From Plasmopara viticola (lineage: Eukaryota > Oomycota > Peronosporomycetes > Peronosporales > Peronosporaceae), in assembly GCA_001695595.3 (NCBI GenBank), contig MBPM02000024.1:372001-436000 (forward strand): 64,000 nt of DNA. Reading direction: 5' to 3'. Below are positions 1 to 11,480 of this stretch, piece by piece. Within the stretch, counting starts at the first letter, position 1. Each line of letters opens with the position of its first letter. The notes below the pieces were generated by a model. The model saw only the letters and a program-made list of their open reading frames with translations. It ran no database searches and was not told the DNA's origin. The position numbers and the translations under genes are program-made.

Positions 1-3000
1 GGCCTAAAATTGTTTTAGTTTTACCTGTACCTGGCTGTGATTTCATCCAAAACAGAGCAGGACATAGTAAGTTCACACATGCAAATCATTTCATTGCATA
101 CAAAGCAAAACCTACCGGTCCTTGAATGATCACCCGCCGGTCTTCACCCATGCATCCAAGAATGGCCTGTACTTGCGAGTCATTGTAGTGCTTGTTCAGG
201 TACTTCAACAAGCGTGGTGAAAGCATCAAAGATGTCGGTTCATTACACTTTTCTGCGTTCGCCACAGTCGACAACTTCCCGCGTATAATCTCTTGCTGGA
301 GATCGTGAGGAAAAGATAATACTGATTTGATTGCCTGAAACTCGCGAGCACTTGTGATTGTATTGTGTACTTGCTGGATTGACCATCGCCAATTGGGGGT
401 CCCCTGATTCGACAAACATACTTCTGTCAATTTGTTAAGGTTCTCGACGCCACCATCTCGTTCCGTCTCTTGGACACGAACAAGGACACAGATCTGGTCA
501 CTTTCATGGGATGTTCCACCTTTGCCCCGAGAACCTCCCACTGCAACCATAGAGTTGCACAGGACAACACCAAAAACCCGCATCTCGTATTTTTTCCAGC
601 GAGGAGAGCGAAGGAGAACTAAATCGCCGCTCACAAAGTTGGACAGAGCTGGCTCATGAAACGTGAGAATGTAATCGTCATCGGTTCCGTTCCCGGAATA
701 ACCACTTTCAGAATAAATGGTACTTAAGCCCAGCCCGCCTAATGATGTAGGCTTTCGTTGTCTCCTACAAGGTGTTACGGATGCAAGAAATAAGTGTCGA
801 ATCGGGCTAGAAATGGTCTCACCTCTTGTGCCCATATTATTGCTGACCGAGGCGGTTAACTCCTCCAGGATCGCCTCAAACTGCACATCACAATAATTCT
901 TAATGGTTGAGTATTGAGCAGGAAGTTTTCCACTGGCGTACTGTTGAAGTTGCACACTCTTTGTCTTCAATCGAAAAGCATTTTTTGGTGACAATTCCAA
1001 CAAAAAATCGTAGAACTCATCAAGCGCTGGCCATAGCATAGAGCTCTTTGAACTTTGTGCGTTTTTTGCAGTAGTTGACAATGGTCCTGTGCTCGCACGT
1101 TTCCTTTGGTACATTGGGATCGCGCGAGATGACACCAAAGAAGCATTTGATAAAATCGTCTTTGAAGCTTTGGTTCTAACGCTTGTAACACGCTCCAATT
1201 CAGAGGTATCAGTGTTAGGTGATTCAGGACAGACTTTTCGGCCAGAGTCGCTACCTACCGCTTTCAAAGCGGCCTCGAGTACGTTCGAGCTGAGCGAGTC
1301 ATCACTTTCGTCTTCTTCAACGTCTGAATCCAAAGCTGACGATGAAGACGATAAGGTTTCCTTTCGTTCAAAAATATCACCACCCTCAGCTTTCGTCCGA
1401 ACGTTGCCAGCATTTGCTGTTTCAGTGTCTGTAATGCTAGAACGAAATCTTTGCTGCACATTTTGACTTTCCGATTTCGGATTTTCATTCGGTGCTTCGC
1501 GAGAATGCATTTCAAAGTCATGACAACTAGACGACGATTGTGCAGGTGTCACATCTTTGTCAAATACGGCAGCCTTATTATCAAGATCGTTCTCACCATC
1601 ATCTATCATATTTTCTGGTTTAATCTTGTACTCTGCACAATTTCCTCTGTCTATCGTAGAGACTCGCAAAGATAAGTCATCTTTTCCCACTCCCTCTTGG
1701 TCATCTCGCTCGTTTGCCTCGCACGCTTTACGAATTTTAATTTCACTTCCATCGCTTTCAGTTTTGGCAGAAATGAAGCCTAGGTCAACTTTAATCTTAG
1801 ATTTGGAAAACCTTGCTGATTGAATAGACTCCACTACTTCTTCGTTCCTTGATTTCTGCTTACTAATAGGTACGTGATCAAATAATAGGGTCGACGATGG
1901 TTTGCTGGATATGGATGCTTTCTGATCAAAAGTGAAAATCTTTTCCGTGCCAGCGTGATAACGATCGCCGCAAGAAATTCCATTTCCGTTGGTGTCATCA
2001 AGCACGTTCTTTTCGATACCATGTCCATCTAGGTTGTTGTTGCTTTGTGATTTGGCAGAAGGCCATTCCGCTGCGCATCTCAAACTCTGATCATCTTTCA
2101 ATGTAGCCATTGCATGCTTTATATCTTGGTCACGGTTACAATTTGCTAAGTACAGATATCGAGCGGTCGATGTAAGGACTGAAGTGTCCAAAGTATTAGC
2201 TTTCAATAACTGCAAACTTTCACTCTTCTGGCCGGAGGTTTTAGATTGATCGACAACAGCATTTTGCTCATCTTTTAATTGCTTTGCATGCACTGGTGTC
2301 GTTACAGCTGCTTGGAGAAGGTCATTGGATCGCCTAAGATAATCATTTTCTCGTTTTAAGCGTTCAATCTCTTCTAATACTCCATGCACCCCCGCAGTAA
2401 CTGCGTCCGTCTCTTGTTGCTGAGCAGCATTTACGACTTGACTCGGCTGCTGTTTGCTTAGTGGCTCAGCATTTGCCAAGTTAACAGGAAAAGTTGAGGT
2501 CACAGACGCTCGAAAAGTAACAGATGCTGCGGCTACAGGTGTAGTAGCTGGCAACGTTTTATTGCTAAAAGGTAGTGTTTGAGGCTTACCAAGCTTTTGT
2601 TCCACCTCTTCGAGCGCCATGGCAAACAGATAATCTTCTTCTATACCATTAAACTTGTCCTGCACCAAATTAGACGGTGGAACGGCTGACGAAAGATTTG
2701 GAGTTGAAACAACATTTGATGACTTTGCTTCTTCGCCCACGATATTACTACCTGTTGCCGAATGGCCCGGAGGTTTTGTTGTGAATAGTGATTTCATCAT
2801 CCGATCATCAGCAATCCTTTGTGGCTGCACAGCAGTAGCTGAGTCAATATGCACAGACGAAGCCGTATGATCAAGACAGGCAGGATCTACTACACTAGTA
2901 GCAGAAGAAGCAACAGCACCGATAGAAGCACATGACATGGCAACAGGTTTCGCATCACGACGCAGCGTCAAAATTCGGGACTCTACTCTATCTTTCTGTT

Positions 3001-3460
3001 CTTGTGCCAGCCGTGTCTTTATCTCTGCCAGTTTACTTTTAGCTGCAGTGCACTTTGTTTTCTTTCCTGATGACTTTTTTCTTACTGGCAGCAGCTTTCC
3101 GGTGGATACCTTCACTGCAGTTGCAGTCTTCTTCTTCGCCGCTACCTTCTTTTTCAATGTCGTTGTGTTCTTTGCCACCGTTTGAGACACTGTTGTCCTT
3201 CGTGACGTTGTCTTAGCTGCATTAGTTGTAGAACATGACCGGGACTTTGTTTTATTGACATGTTGCGTCAGATCTTCCACTGCATTCGTCATCGCAACAC
3301 TTGACGCACCGTCATGATAGTCGGGAGCTGCAAGGCGCTTCTTAAATTCGCGCATTCCAACCTCCATACTCACAAATTCACTCTTGTCGCGAACAGTGCG
3401 GCGAGGCCTCTTGCGCAGCGCAATTTTCGTGACGCTGCCGTCGTCGGCGTCCATGGACAT
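1..3460 (-). CDS. SEN1/senataxin-like SF1 RNA/DNA helicase, N-terminal part (truncated by window edge)
   Basis: The protein starts at 3460 (Met-Ser-Met-Asp) and is open for about 1,120 codons to 116. A GT-AG intron at 35-115 then splits the Walker A motif: the exon ends in IIQGP and the next exon (1-34) supplies PGTGKTKTILG. Joined they give GPPGTGKT preceded by YNDSQVQAI, the Q-motif/Walker A arrangement of the SEN1/senataxin (UPF1-like SF1B) helicases. Known members unwind RNA:DNA hybrids and act in transcription termination. The first ~780 residues are low-complexity: a Lys/Ser/Thr-rich basic tract near residues 90-150, then acidic Ser-rich stretches, probably disordered. A folded region before the helicase (about 830-1100) resembles the SEN1 pre-helicase domain. 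Motifs Ia-VI lie beyond the left edge, so activity cannot be judged. The gene shares a 125-bp divergent promoter with RanBP1. Confidence 0.8.
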
Positions 3461-3585
3461 TGCACGTGATTACACTTGGCTATGGTTGGCTAAAAAAGCA
3501 CGCTTGTGTGGTGTACACCAACAGCGCAGCCACTTCACACTAAAGAATTGACCGCCACCAGTCGTAGCTTTTCCTGAATCCTAGC
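3461..3585. promoter_or_regulatory. Divergent promoter between SEN1-like helicase and RanBP1
   Basis: The start codons of two oppositely oriented genes are separated by 125 bp, so both core promoters and 5' leaders must share this interval unless a leader intron lies outside it. No clear match to the oomycete initiator consensus was seen. The assignment is positional. Confidence 0.45.
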
Positions 3586-4269
3586 ATGTCCGAGGTGGAG
3601 AAGAACGAGGAGACTACGCCAAAGGTAGAGAGTGGGGAGGCCGATGTCGCGAAAGACTTAGAATCCGAGGAACCACAAGCCTACTTCGAGCCCGTGGTGA
3701 AGCTTGACGAGGTGGAAGTGACGACTGGCGAGGAGGAAGAAGAAGTTATCTACAAACAGTACGTTCGTGGGCTTTTATCACTCATTTTCCCAGCCAAGTT
3801 GTCTTATCGATCGTTATGTTACTTTAGACGGGCCAAGGCATTTTGCTACCGTGAGTCACTTCTTGACAAAGGAACAGGCAAGAAGACATGGTGCGAGCGT
3901 GGCGTTGGTGATGTGCGCTTCTTGAAGCACAAGGAACATCAGAAGGTGCGCATGCTTATGCGTCAAGAGAAAACGCACAAGATTTTGGTGAATCATCTCG
4001 TTGAGTCTCGCACAGAATTGACACCAAACATGGGTAGCGACCGTGCTTGGGTCTTTAGCTGTTATGACTTTGCTGAAGGTGTCGTGGAGACGCAAGTGTT
4101 TGCTTTGCGCTTTGGCAACTCTGAGAATGCCCAAAAGTTTAAGGAGGCACACGATGCTGCTAAGGCAAACAATAAGAAGCTTGAGGATGGTGCTGATGCC
4201 GCTGACACGTCCGCCGGCGATGACGCCGCTAAGGCGCTTGAATCGCTGGAATTTAAGAAGGAGGAATAG
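3586..4269 (+). CDS. Ran-binding protein 1 (RanBP1)
   Basis: Ran-binding domain protein that binds Ran-GTP and, with RanGAP, promotes hydrolysis after nuclear export. After an acidic N-terminus, the RanBD begins at YFEPVVKLDEVEV and runs through GEEEEEVIYKQRAK, ERGVGDVRFLKH, HQKVRMLMRQEKTHKI and GSDRAWVFSCYDFAEG to a Lys/Ala-rich tail. All are family landmarks. The frame stays open through 3759-3827, but that 69-bp segment has a GTACGT donor and a TTTAG acceptor and interrupts the conserved KQ-RAK junction. Removing it gives KQRAKAF, so I read it as an in-frame stopless intron. Spliced protein is about 204 residues, close to animal RanBP1. A reading that keeps the segment would insert 23 foreign residues in the domain. 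It is head-to-head with the SEN1-like gene. Confidence 0.9.
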   Translation: MSEVEKNEETTPKVESGEADVAKDLESEEPQAYFEPVVKLDEVEVTTGEEEEEVIYKQYVRGLLSLIFPAKLSYRSLCYFRRAKAFCYRESLLDKGTGKKTWCERGVGDVRFLKHKEHQKVRMLMRQEKTHKILVNHLVESRTELTPNMGSDRAWVFSCYDFAEGVVETQVFALRFGNSENAQKFKEAHDAAKANNKKLEDGADAADTSAGDDAAKALESLEFKKEE

Positions 4270-6655
4270 AATTGAGACAAGGAGAATACGCTGTGGTCAT
4301 TATGTCGTCGAAAAGTGACGCAGTAACACAGGAGTCGGGCTTGCACAGGTCTTAACATGCCTTCGGACAGAACAGCAGTGTGGTGAAGTTATGCGGGTAG
4401 ACCGAACAATGGGCATCCGCTAGGTTTGACTCTTTTTAACTTTTTTTTTCATTCACTACTTTTAAGACCATATACCTCAATTTTTTGCATTTAGCTTGTC
4501 TGAAATTCAATGTTTCTAGAGTGCGTGGTCTAGGGTCTAGCTTGTAGGGGTGACTGGTAAAATAGACGTAGACGCCGACCTCATTGGCGTTGTTAGTGGC
4601 ACTGACCAATTGTAAAGTGTGACGCCCGTGACCTTAAACGAGGAATTGACGAAGTAAAGAATGAAAACCTTTTCGCTGGACAGGTACCTGGCTACCACGA
4701 CTGCGGAAAAGTCAGATGTCAGCAAGGACAGGGTGGTAAGGGAATTTTTTTGTCGTTGCTAGAGCTCAGTGTCTTCTGTAATGCCTATAGCTGCTGTACA
4801 CACCGACTTCGAAGTGTAAATCACATGTGTTCGAGCAGACAAAATATCGATGAGGCCCACGAGACAAAGCAGCACAAGCGTATTGTGGGAATTTGTCTAT
4901 CAACAGTCCTTGAAGCAATCCAGCACAATATTTTGACATCTATACAAAGGCACAGATCGCTGTAAAGTTTCCATAAACAAGTACATTTAAAAAACTCAGA
5001 TAGTTTATATCGAACACTCTATCAGTATTATAATAATTCGTGATTAGACTAAAAAGATGTTAAACATAGCAATCCTTTTTTTGTATGTACAGTATAGCAT
5101 AGTAGACTATACCTACTCTTTATTCATCTTTCTCATCATTGTAATACATTTACTAGTCTATTTTTATACCGTCAACCTGCCAAGCATAGGCTTCCACTAA
5201 CGACCGCTTTATAAGTGTTCGCGTGATGCCTCCATTTACCGCAAGTGAAAGTTTCTCCTCCCCAAACTTCCGTTCGATTTTCGGGCACAAAGACACGGTA
5301 GTGAAAGCGAAGATTTCGACTCCCGCACCATACCATCTTCTGCCATTTAATCGATAAAGGTATAATGAGCTTAATCTGCTCTTCCAAGTGTGGTCACTGC
5401 CTATTTACATGGAGCTTCGTGCATGAATTGAAATAATGTCGAGTTTTACCCTTTAAATCAGGTAGGTGGAATACATGTGTGTATCGTCAAGCCGACCAAA
5501 GACATCTTAATCAAAAAGAGAATATGTAATTATATATTCGGGAGCTCTATCCATTTTGGAAAGCTTTGCTAGGGTTCAGGTAGCCAAGCTACCCTAGATT
5601 AATTGCAAGCGCTACCGGGTCAACAGCACCTTGCACAGTTGAGGCGCGCAAGGAAGTAAAGCGGCCTTTTACGTTCACTTGTTTAACTTCCCCGGTCTGA
5701 ATGGAACTAACGGGTGCAATTAATAACTAATCACACCACTTGCTAAATCAAATTGAGCGCGTCTCTCAATTTAAAGTACAAGAAGACTTTTTGTCCAGGA
5801 ATAAAACCTACTACTTGTCTCTATCATAAATTTTGGAAACCGGCGAAATATCGAAATACGGTTTAACGTACCTTCAACCTTATTAGTCGTCTGCGGTTCG
5901 AGAGCCCCTACTGTGTTGAGCATATAGCGAAGACGTTTTTGCATCGTGGTTGCGTTCAATGCAAATGTCAATGATTCTGCTCAGTATATCAACGTCACAA
6001 TGATCTCAGGACTATGATGGATGTCTTTCCGTTCACGTCAGCTTGTCCGTACCACAAGTTGGCGGTGAGTGCGCGCTCACGCGTATCTTATATAATTTTT
6101 GCGCTAAGATGTGTCAAATCATACTGCTGCAGCGCCTTGTCGACGCGCTTAACGCAATCCTACATTGATGTGTTGAGCGTGTTTTAGTGACCGTGCACAA
6201 ATTGAAGGGCAGAGAGAATACAGCATCGATTTACGAATCGGAATCGTAAGTTGCAATACATAAGCGCTGGGAATTAAGTGGCTGAGGTGGCCAACTAGAA
6301 GCCCCGATCTCAACACGTGAAGGGACAAATATCGTGGTCTGTGTATCGGTGCGCCAATTTGACACCAGAGAAATATTAACCGCTCACATGGTTTGCAGCC
6401 GAGCGACCATAAGAACGACTACAATCATTGCGAACTTGATGGCAACTTTTTAATTAGATCTGATACTGCTATGCTAGTGAGGTAGACCGTAAAATCAAAT
6501 TTATAGTTACCAATACTGGTATTTGCGGCACATTTGTAATGTAGTCGCTTCCTGTCGGCCCCATTTTTTACCGACTTCAACTCGTCTAGATTGATTGAAA
6601 CACCACACTTTTCTCATTATTTCGAATCCACTCGCAAATTCACCTCTCGTCCTCA
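4270..6655. other. Gene-free stretch, 2.4 kb, no recognisable feature
   Basis: Between RanBP1 and the homeodomain gene the sequence is AT-rich, with homopolymer runs just after the RanBP1 stop. Short open frames (for example minus strand 4537-4725 and 5771-5971) give no family I recognise. The last ~60 bp should hold the 5' leader of the homeodomain gene. Confidence 0.5.
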
Positions 6656-7672
6656 ATGACGTTTCCGAATCGCGCTAATTACGCTCCAGGCCAGCAGCGT
6701 CGGAATCTCAAGAGCGTCGCTGCATCTGGAACCTCAATAAAGGGGTCAACAACGGAGCACAAGAAGCCTCCAAAGCGGTCTTCCCAGAAAGGCGAAAGCT
6801 CAATAAAGTCGGAAGGCTTACAAGAAGACCTAAAGTCGATGCTAGCGGCGCTATCGCCGATCCAGTGTGAAGTTAAAGCCCCCCAGTCGATACCAACGAA
6901 GCAGAATAGCCTGGTACCTGTGGAGCAAAGCCGCAATCGTTTACTAGAAGATCAAACCTTCCGGGCAAACGAGAAATTTCAGCGAATGCTTATGCTAGCA
7001 AACAATCCAGTGGCAACGGTTCAGCCTAGTGCAGTCGACCCGCTTGCATCTGTGGTCGAGCTCATGTCTCCTAAGTCGCCGAGTGAGGGCACGAATGGTT
7101 ATACTGGGGCTGAAACCAGTAAATCGCAATTTATGCAGACTGTGGCATTGCAGAACATGGCTGATGTGGCTTTGCAGGCGGAAGATCCAACCATTAAGGC
7201 TCGATACGAGCAAACAGCGCATCACTTGCACGAATGGGGTGAGAGAAGAACGGCACAAAAACAACAGCAACATCAGCAAGAACAGCATCAGCCCGTGAAA
7301 CCCGAAAGAGGCGGCAATACTCTGCCGTCGCTTACCTTATCCCTCTCGCAAGTGTCTCCGTACGCCATGGAGCTTGCAGCTCGTAACAATTTGCCTAAGA
7401 AACGCTCGAGTCTGTCTAAATTATCAAAAAAGTTGATGCACGACTGGTTCGAGCACAACTTGCACCATCCGTATCCAACGGAGGAGGAAAAAGAGTCACT
7501 TGCAAGGGAAGGAGGCATCACTTTGGAGCAAGTGAACAATTGGTTTATCAATACTCGCGGTCGTAAATGGAAGCCCATGATCAACAAACTCATGGCCGAG
7601 AAACAGGCCGGCAATTGCTCGCTATACGATAAGATGGCCAAGAAAATTGAGGAGCCATATCATAAACTTTAG
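6656..7672 (+). CDS. TALE-class homeodomain transcription factor
   Basis: Intronless 338-residue protein. Its C-terminal part (about residues 250-308) is a TALE homeodomain: LHHPYPTEEEKESLA holds the three-residue loop extension (HPYP) between helices 1 and 2, and LEQVNNWFINTRGRKWKP is the DNA-recognition helix. Trp, Phe and Asn of WFIN, which set DNA contacts, are intact; the usual RRR is TRGR here. Upstream is a low-complexity region with a Gln/His-rich run near residues 200-216 and many Ser/Lys residues, typical of activation segments. The gene stands alone between two repeat-rich gaps. TALE proteins usually act as homo- or heterodimers in developmental control. The target in oomycetes cannot be read from sequence. 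Confidence 0.88.
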   Translation: MTFPNRANYAPGQQRRNLKSVAASGTSIKGSTTEHKKPPKRSSQKGESSIKSEGLQEDLKSMLAALSPIQCEVKAPQSIPTKQNSLVPVEQSRNRLLEDQTFRANEKFQRMLMLANNPVATVQPSAVDPLASVVELMSPKSPSEGTNGYTGAETSKSQFMQTVALQNMADVALQAEDPTIKARYEQTAHHLHEWGERRTAQKQQQHQQEQHQPVKPERGGNTLPSLTLSLSQVSPYAMELAARNNLPKKRSSLSKLSKKLMHDWFEHNLHHPYPTEEEKESLAREGGITLEQVNNWFINTRGRKWKPMINKLMAEKQAGNCSLYDKMAKKIEEPYHKL

Positions 7673-10600
7673 GATGTAATTAGTTTCAAGAAGGGAAGAT
7701 AGATATGTAGATCCTATTAAAGAACTCGTAGCTCTAAATTTACACTAAGAAAATTAATTTAAATCTTGTTGACCTACCGTGTGTATAATCGATTGAAAGA
7801 TAAAAATCGCTGATGACCTCTGGATTGATAGCCTTAAGTAGGTGCATATTAGTGTTTGCTTGACAAGACTTCGTGTTACTCACGCGTACTACATAATACA
7901 TAGCCTGATTGCTGTCACTCACGCCTTCTGCGTCACGCATTGCTTCCTCGTTGCCACCCACGCGTCACCAGAAGAGGCGAGTGTATGAGCATATGTGATA
8001 TCTGGTGTACGAAATTCGCGATAAATGTAAAACGATGCAGTGCCCCAAAGATTGGCAAAACGGCTATTAGTTTTCACGGTTCTTGGATTCGTACAAGCTC
8101 GATGTGCTCGGCAACTCACTCTTTCGCAAGCCAGATTGTACATTAGCAGGTCAAAGCCTCTACTGACAAATAAATTTATCAGATGTACAAAATGGATGCA
8201 AATCTAGAGTCTTTAATGCGATTTTATATGGCAGACAAATGTGCCGATGTGGAATGGTTTTGACATCGATCTCATTTGCATCCCTATAGGTGAGCAGATG
8301 GCTTTTATTCAATAGAAGGCAAAAGCGACAAAGCCGGTCTGAGTTGTTGTTTTGAGCGACGAAAACCGAAAGGACAATATATACTTTCTAAATGCACATA
8401 ATGCCTTTCTTAGCGGACATCAAAGTCGAGAAAACAATTCTTCAGTCTCTCTACGACATAGTGACGGCTTAACAGGTACAACTGTGTGACCAATTGTGTG
8501 CGGACGGCCGGGGGTCAAACCTGCGGCTTTTACGCCGCTCTATTACAGATTCTATCAGTACCGGTGTACTGCGTAGTATGTGCGTTGAGACTCCCCATTC
8601 ATAGCCATTGCGTACTTTATGTTTGAGCTTGTACCTGACCAAACGATGCCACACACTTAAAGGCTTTACATTCTTCGGCCAAGACATTCTTTGGTTCCGC
8701 TAACTCCTCGAAGCACGAATGCTTACAAAATTGTGGGAATTTCTAAATTTCGAATTTGACACGTATACATTCATCGGACTTCACAGACAGTTGTTTGAAT
8801 ATAAATGTTCGGTCAAGAGATGCGACTTATATTTTCGCCCATGATCCAAAGGATGATTTGGACAAAATGAGAGAGGATTAAAATTGCTTAAAGATGATGA
8901 TGTAGTATCCTTAGATACAAAAAATCTACGACCAAGAAGGTAATTTGAACAAACACATCATTATTTCATCGATTTTTCTACGGTTCTGTCGTTTTGTACA
9001 CCATCGCCTTTTTCAAGACGTTGTCGGCTCACCCAGCAATTTATGCCCACCTTAAAGATTGTATGATTCTTAAATTCGCAATTTTTGTATGTCAATAAAT
9101 GTGGCTTTAACACCTTGTCCATATTGACGATAGGGATGGGAGATCGCGTACCTTTAAGGTTGTGTGCTTAACGTCCGGTTCTTCCTGTGAGAAAGACCTC
9201 GCGCTTAGTTGTATGTGTGTTTATTCGACTCCAAACTCATGGGTATATGACCGAAGAAATCAATAGAATATTTTTATTATTTCTTCAATTGGTGAAAGGC
9301 AGTCGATTTGGGTTGTCAAGGTGCATCGGTGAAGGCCACTCTTCACCGTTAGCGGCAGCCCTTGCGAGCCTGAATGTTCGCACATGTTGCTCTTTGGGCC
9401 GTCCCTTCGGTTCGAGGCGCGGCTTCTTTGGGACGACCTTGAATCCTTGAACTTCTTATAAAGAAATATCCCTTCCCATGACTTTGTTTCGCCGTTGCAT
9501 GTATTAAAAGACACTTCTCTGAAGCAGAAGAGAGTGGTCCAAGGCGCTGGCAAAAATTACTAGTCTGAGGTCTTGTGTTCGAATCCCACTCGAGTGTCGA
9601 TCATTTCTTGTAAAGCACACAGATGTCACGGCCTTTTACAGCCTAATCCTACTACGAAACAACGCAGGTGCCACAGAACGTTTTTGGTGTAGTGGTACGC
9701 TGATTAAGCGTTGCATATCTTGTAAAAGCCAATAAAATGGCCATGGGATAACTGCTTAACGTTCTTTGCGAGCTGAAATCCGAAGCTTTGGACTGTAATG
9801 GCTCAAATTACCAAGGAAAATGAACTGAGCACAAAAAAATCCGGAAGTGAGAAGTCAATCAAAACTTTAGATTTTTTGTATGTGAAATTGTATTCTTCGT
9901 CTGCTACTGCATGCGGGGCGCGGTTTTGGCCCAAAAGACATATAAGACCACTTAAACAGTTCAAGCATTTAGATAAATGCAAATATGGTCAAAATTGGTT
10001 AAATCTGCGCGCCACCAGAAGCTATTTGCCCTGCCGAGGTAGCAGTACCACAACACGAAGTCAACGATGAAGAAGGTTGATTAGCAGTATCGAATAGACC
10101 TCGAGTTGTAAATCAGGTTGTAATCAATACATATCTAGATATCGACATTATTCGTGTTAGTTCATATAAAAAGTGACGGCACCCCACGCAAGGCTGTCAC
10201 CTAAATAATGGTTGCTGATGATAAATTTTTTGATCCGATCCAATATCTCTTGTGACACTACGTAGCCGCCTTACATATTGACTGCGCCACTTGTATGAGA
10301 TGTCCTGAATAGACTTTTCAATCGACTTGTCAAGCAACAAGTAGTAGAAAAAACCGCTAAATTTTTAATGCCAAAGCAAAGAAATTTGCATCGACGACGA
10401 AAAATTTTTTCCAGAGAAATAGAAGGCTACATATGGTAATAAAGATGACTGAATAGGTGAAGCCATCGACATCCATGCTGACAGCTTAAGAGATATAATG
10501 CCGAGATGCTACACCAAATTGTTTGAAAAAAAATTATCTACTTTTGGAGAAAAAGTTTGTCTTAGCAAAAGTGTACTTAAACTGTGTTGCTTCTGGCCTT

Positions 10601-11185
10601 CCGATCGCTGGTCTACTTATGCCCTGATCAACTAATTTCAGCCCGATTTTCCAAAATCCTCGGGATCTGGTCAATCCCAATGAACTCATTCTTTAATTGC
10701 TAAAATTTACCTCGTGAGGAATCCTATTTTTAGTGGTCGGCCTACGATTTGGTCGGCGCGTCTATTTGATTTTCAACTCATTTTTCCAAATGTGTGTATG
10801 AAGTATTAGTCCCACCATTTGGCGCATCTTCTCGATGCTACAGTGACGAGACCTCGTCACATTAGTACACGGTCTCTAACCAGCCACACTAACTTGAAAG
10901 ATAAATCAAGCTACCACTGCCGCTCGTAATTTTTATAAATTTCCTCGCACGTAAGTCATAAGCATCAAAGGGATCTAGCGCTTTTTACGGACGACTATTT
11001 GTACCTTCTTCGAAAAAAACTCCCCTTGTATCGCAATTGTCGCCCGATCGATCGACCCATTAGGTCTACGCATCGATGCATCGGCTAGATTTGATGCAAA
11101 CAGACCCATAAAATGCTTGCCAAAAGTCGTAAATTATTCTGTTGAATCGCCAGCCTAGACACTTATTGTCTTTAGATAGTATGTC
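7673..11185. other. Gene-free stretch, 3.5 kb, decayed sequence
   Basis: No intact gene is visible. A short tRNA-like B-box with a Leu-like D-arm occurs near 9530-9600, but the stems do not pair well. Around 9320-9450 the minus strand reads a short basic stretch (PKGRPKEQHVR) of the kind seen at transposase C-termini, too short to assign. The stretch ends at the copia target-site duplication. Confidence 0.45.
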
Positions 11186-11190
11186 GAGCC

Positions 11191-11468
11191 AGTTGAAAAA
11201 GTTGCTTGGGCACTAGTTGGCAAAATGCAAACTAAATATATTTATACGGTCCTTATTATGCAACTTCATGCTACCTCTAAGCCAATGATTTATTTAAGCC
11301 AATCCGAACGACTTACCATCCGGCTTTCCATTCTAAAACCGATCTTTTGCCCATCTTGAACCCGCTCCGTCAAGCAGTCATCAACTGATTGCAGTTACCG
11401 GTACTTACCGATATGCAGTCGCTAGTCGAGGCGTTTCTTCTCCAGCATCTTCGACAACATAGTCAACA
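11191..11468 (-). repeat. 3' LTR of the copia element
   Basis: This aligns over its full length with 15471-15744. On the element strand it begins TGTTGACTATG and ends TTTTTCAACT. The outer edge is fixed by the GAGCC duplication; a TG..CA border would place it 3 bp further in, at 11194. Divergence from the 5' LTR is high, including an extra ~12 bp near 11400-11412 that is missing from the other copy. Confidence 0.88.
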
Positions 11469-11475
11469 CTCCCAC
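11469..11475 (-). other. Polypurine tract of the copia element
   Basis: The minus strand reads GTGGGAG immediately before the TGTTGA start of the 3' LTR, the position where plus-strand DNA synthesis is primed. Confidence 0.6.
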
Positions 11476-11480
11476 TCGAC

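Noticed and set aside
4537..4725. Minus-strand 62-codon frame with some protein-like composition
   Set aside because: No family match, no extension in neighbouring frames, and no visible promoter or splice context.
8469..8687. Minus-strand tRNA-like hairpin (GCGGC..GCCGC followed by a B-box-like GGTTTGACCCC)
   Set aside because: The loop is only six bases, there is no convincing D-arm, and the acceptor stem does not pair.
9320..9450. Mutator/FAR1-like transposase tail (PKGRPKEQ)
   Set aside because: Only about ten residues resemble such tails and no catalytic domain is nearby.
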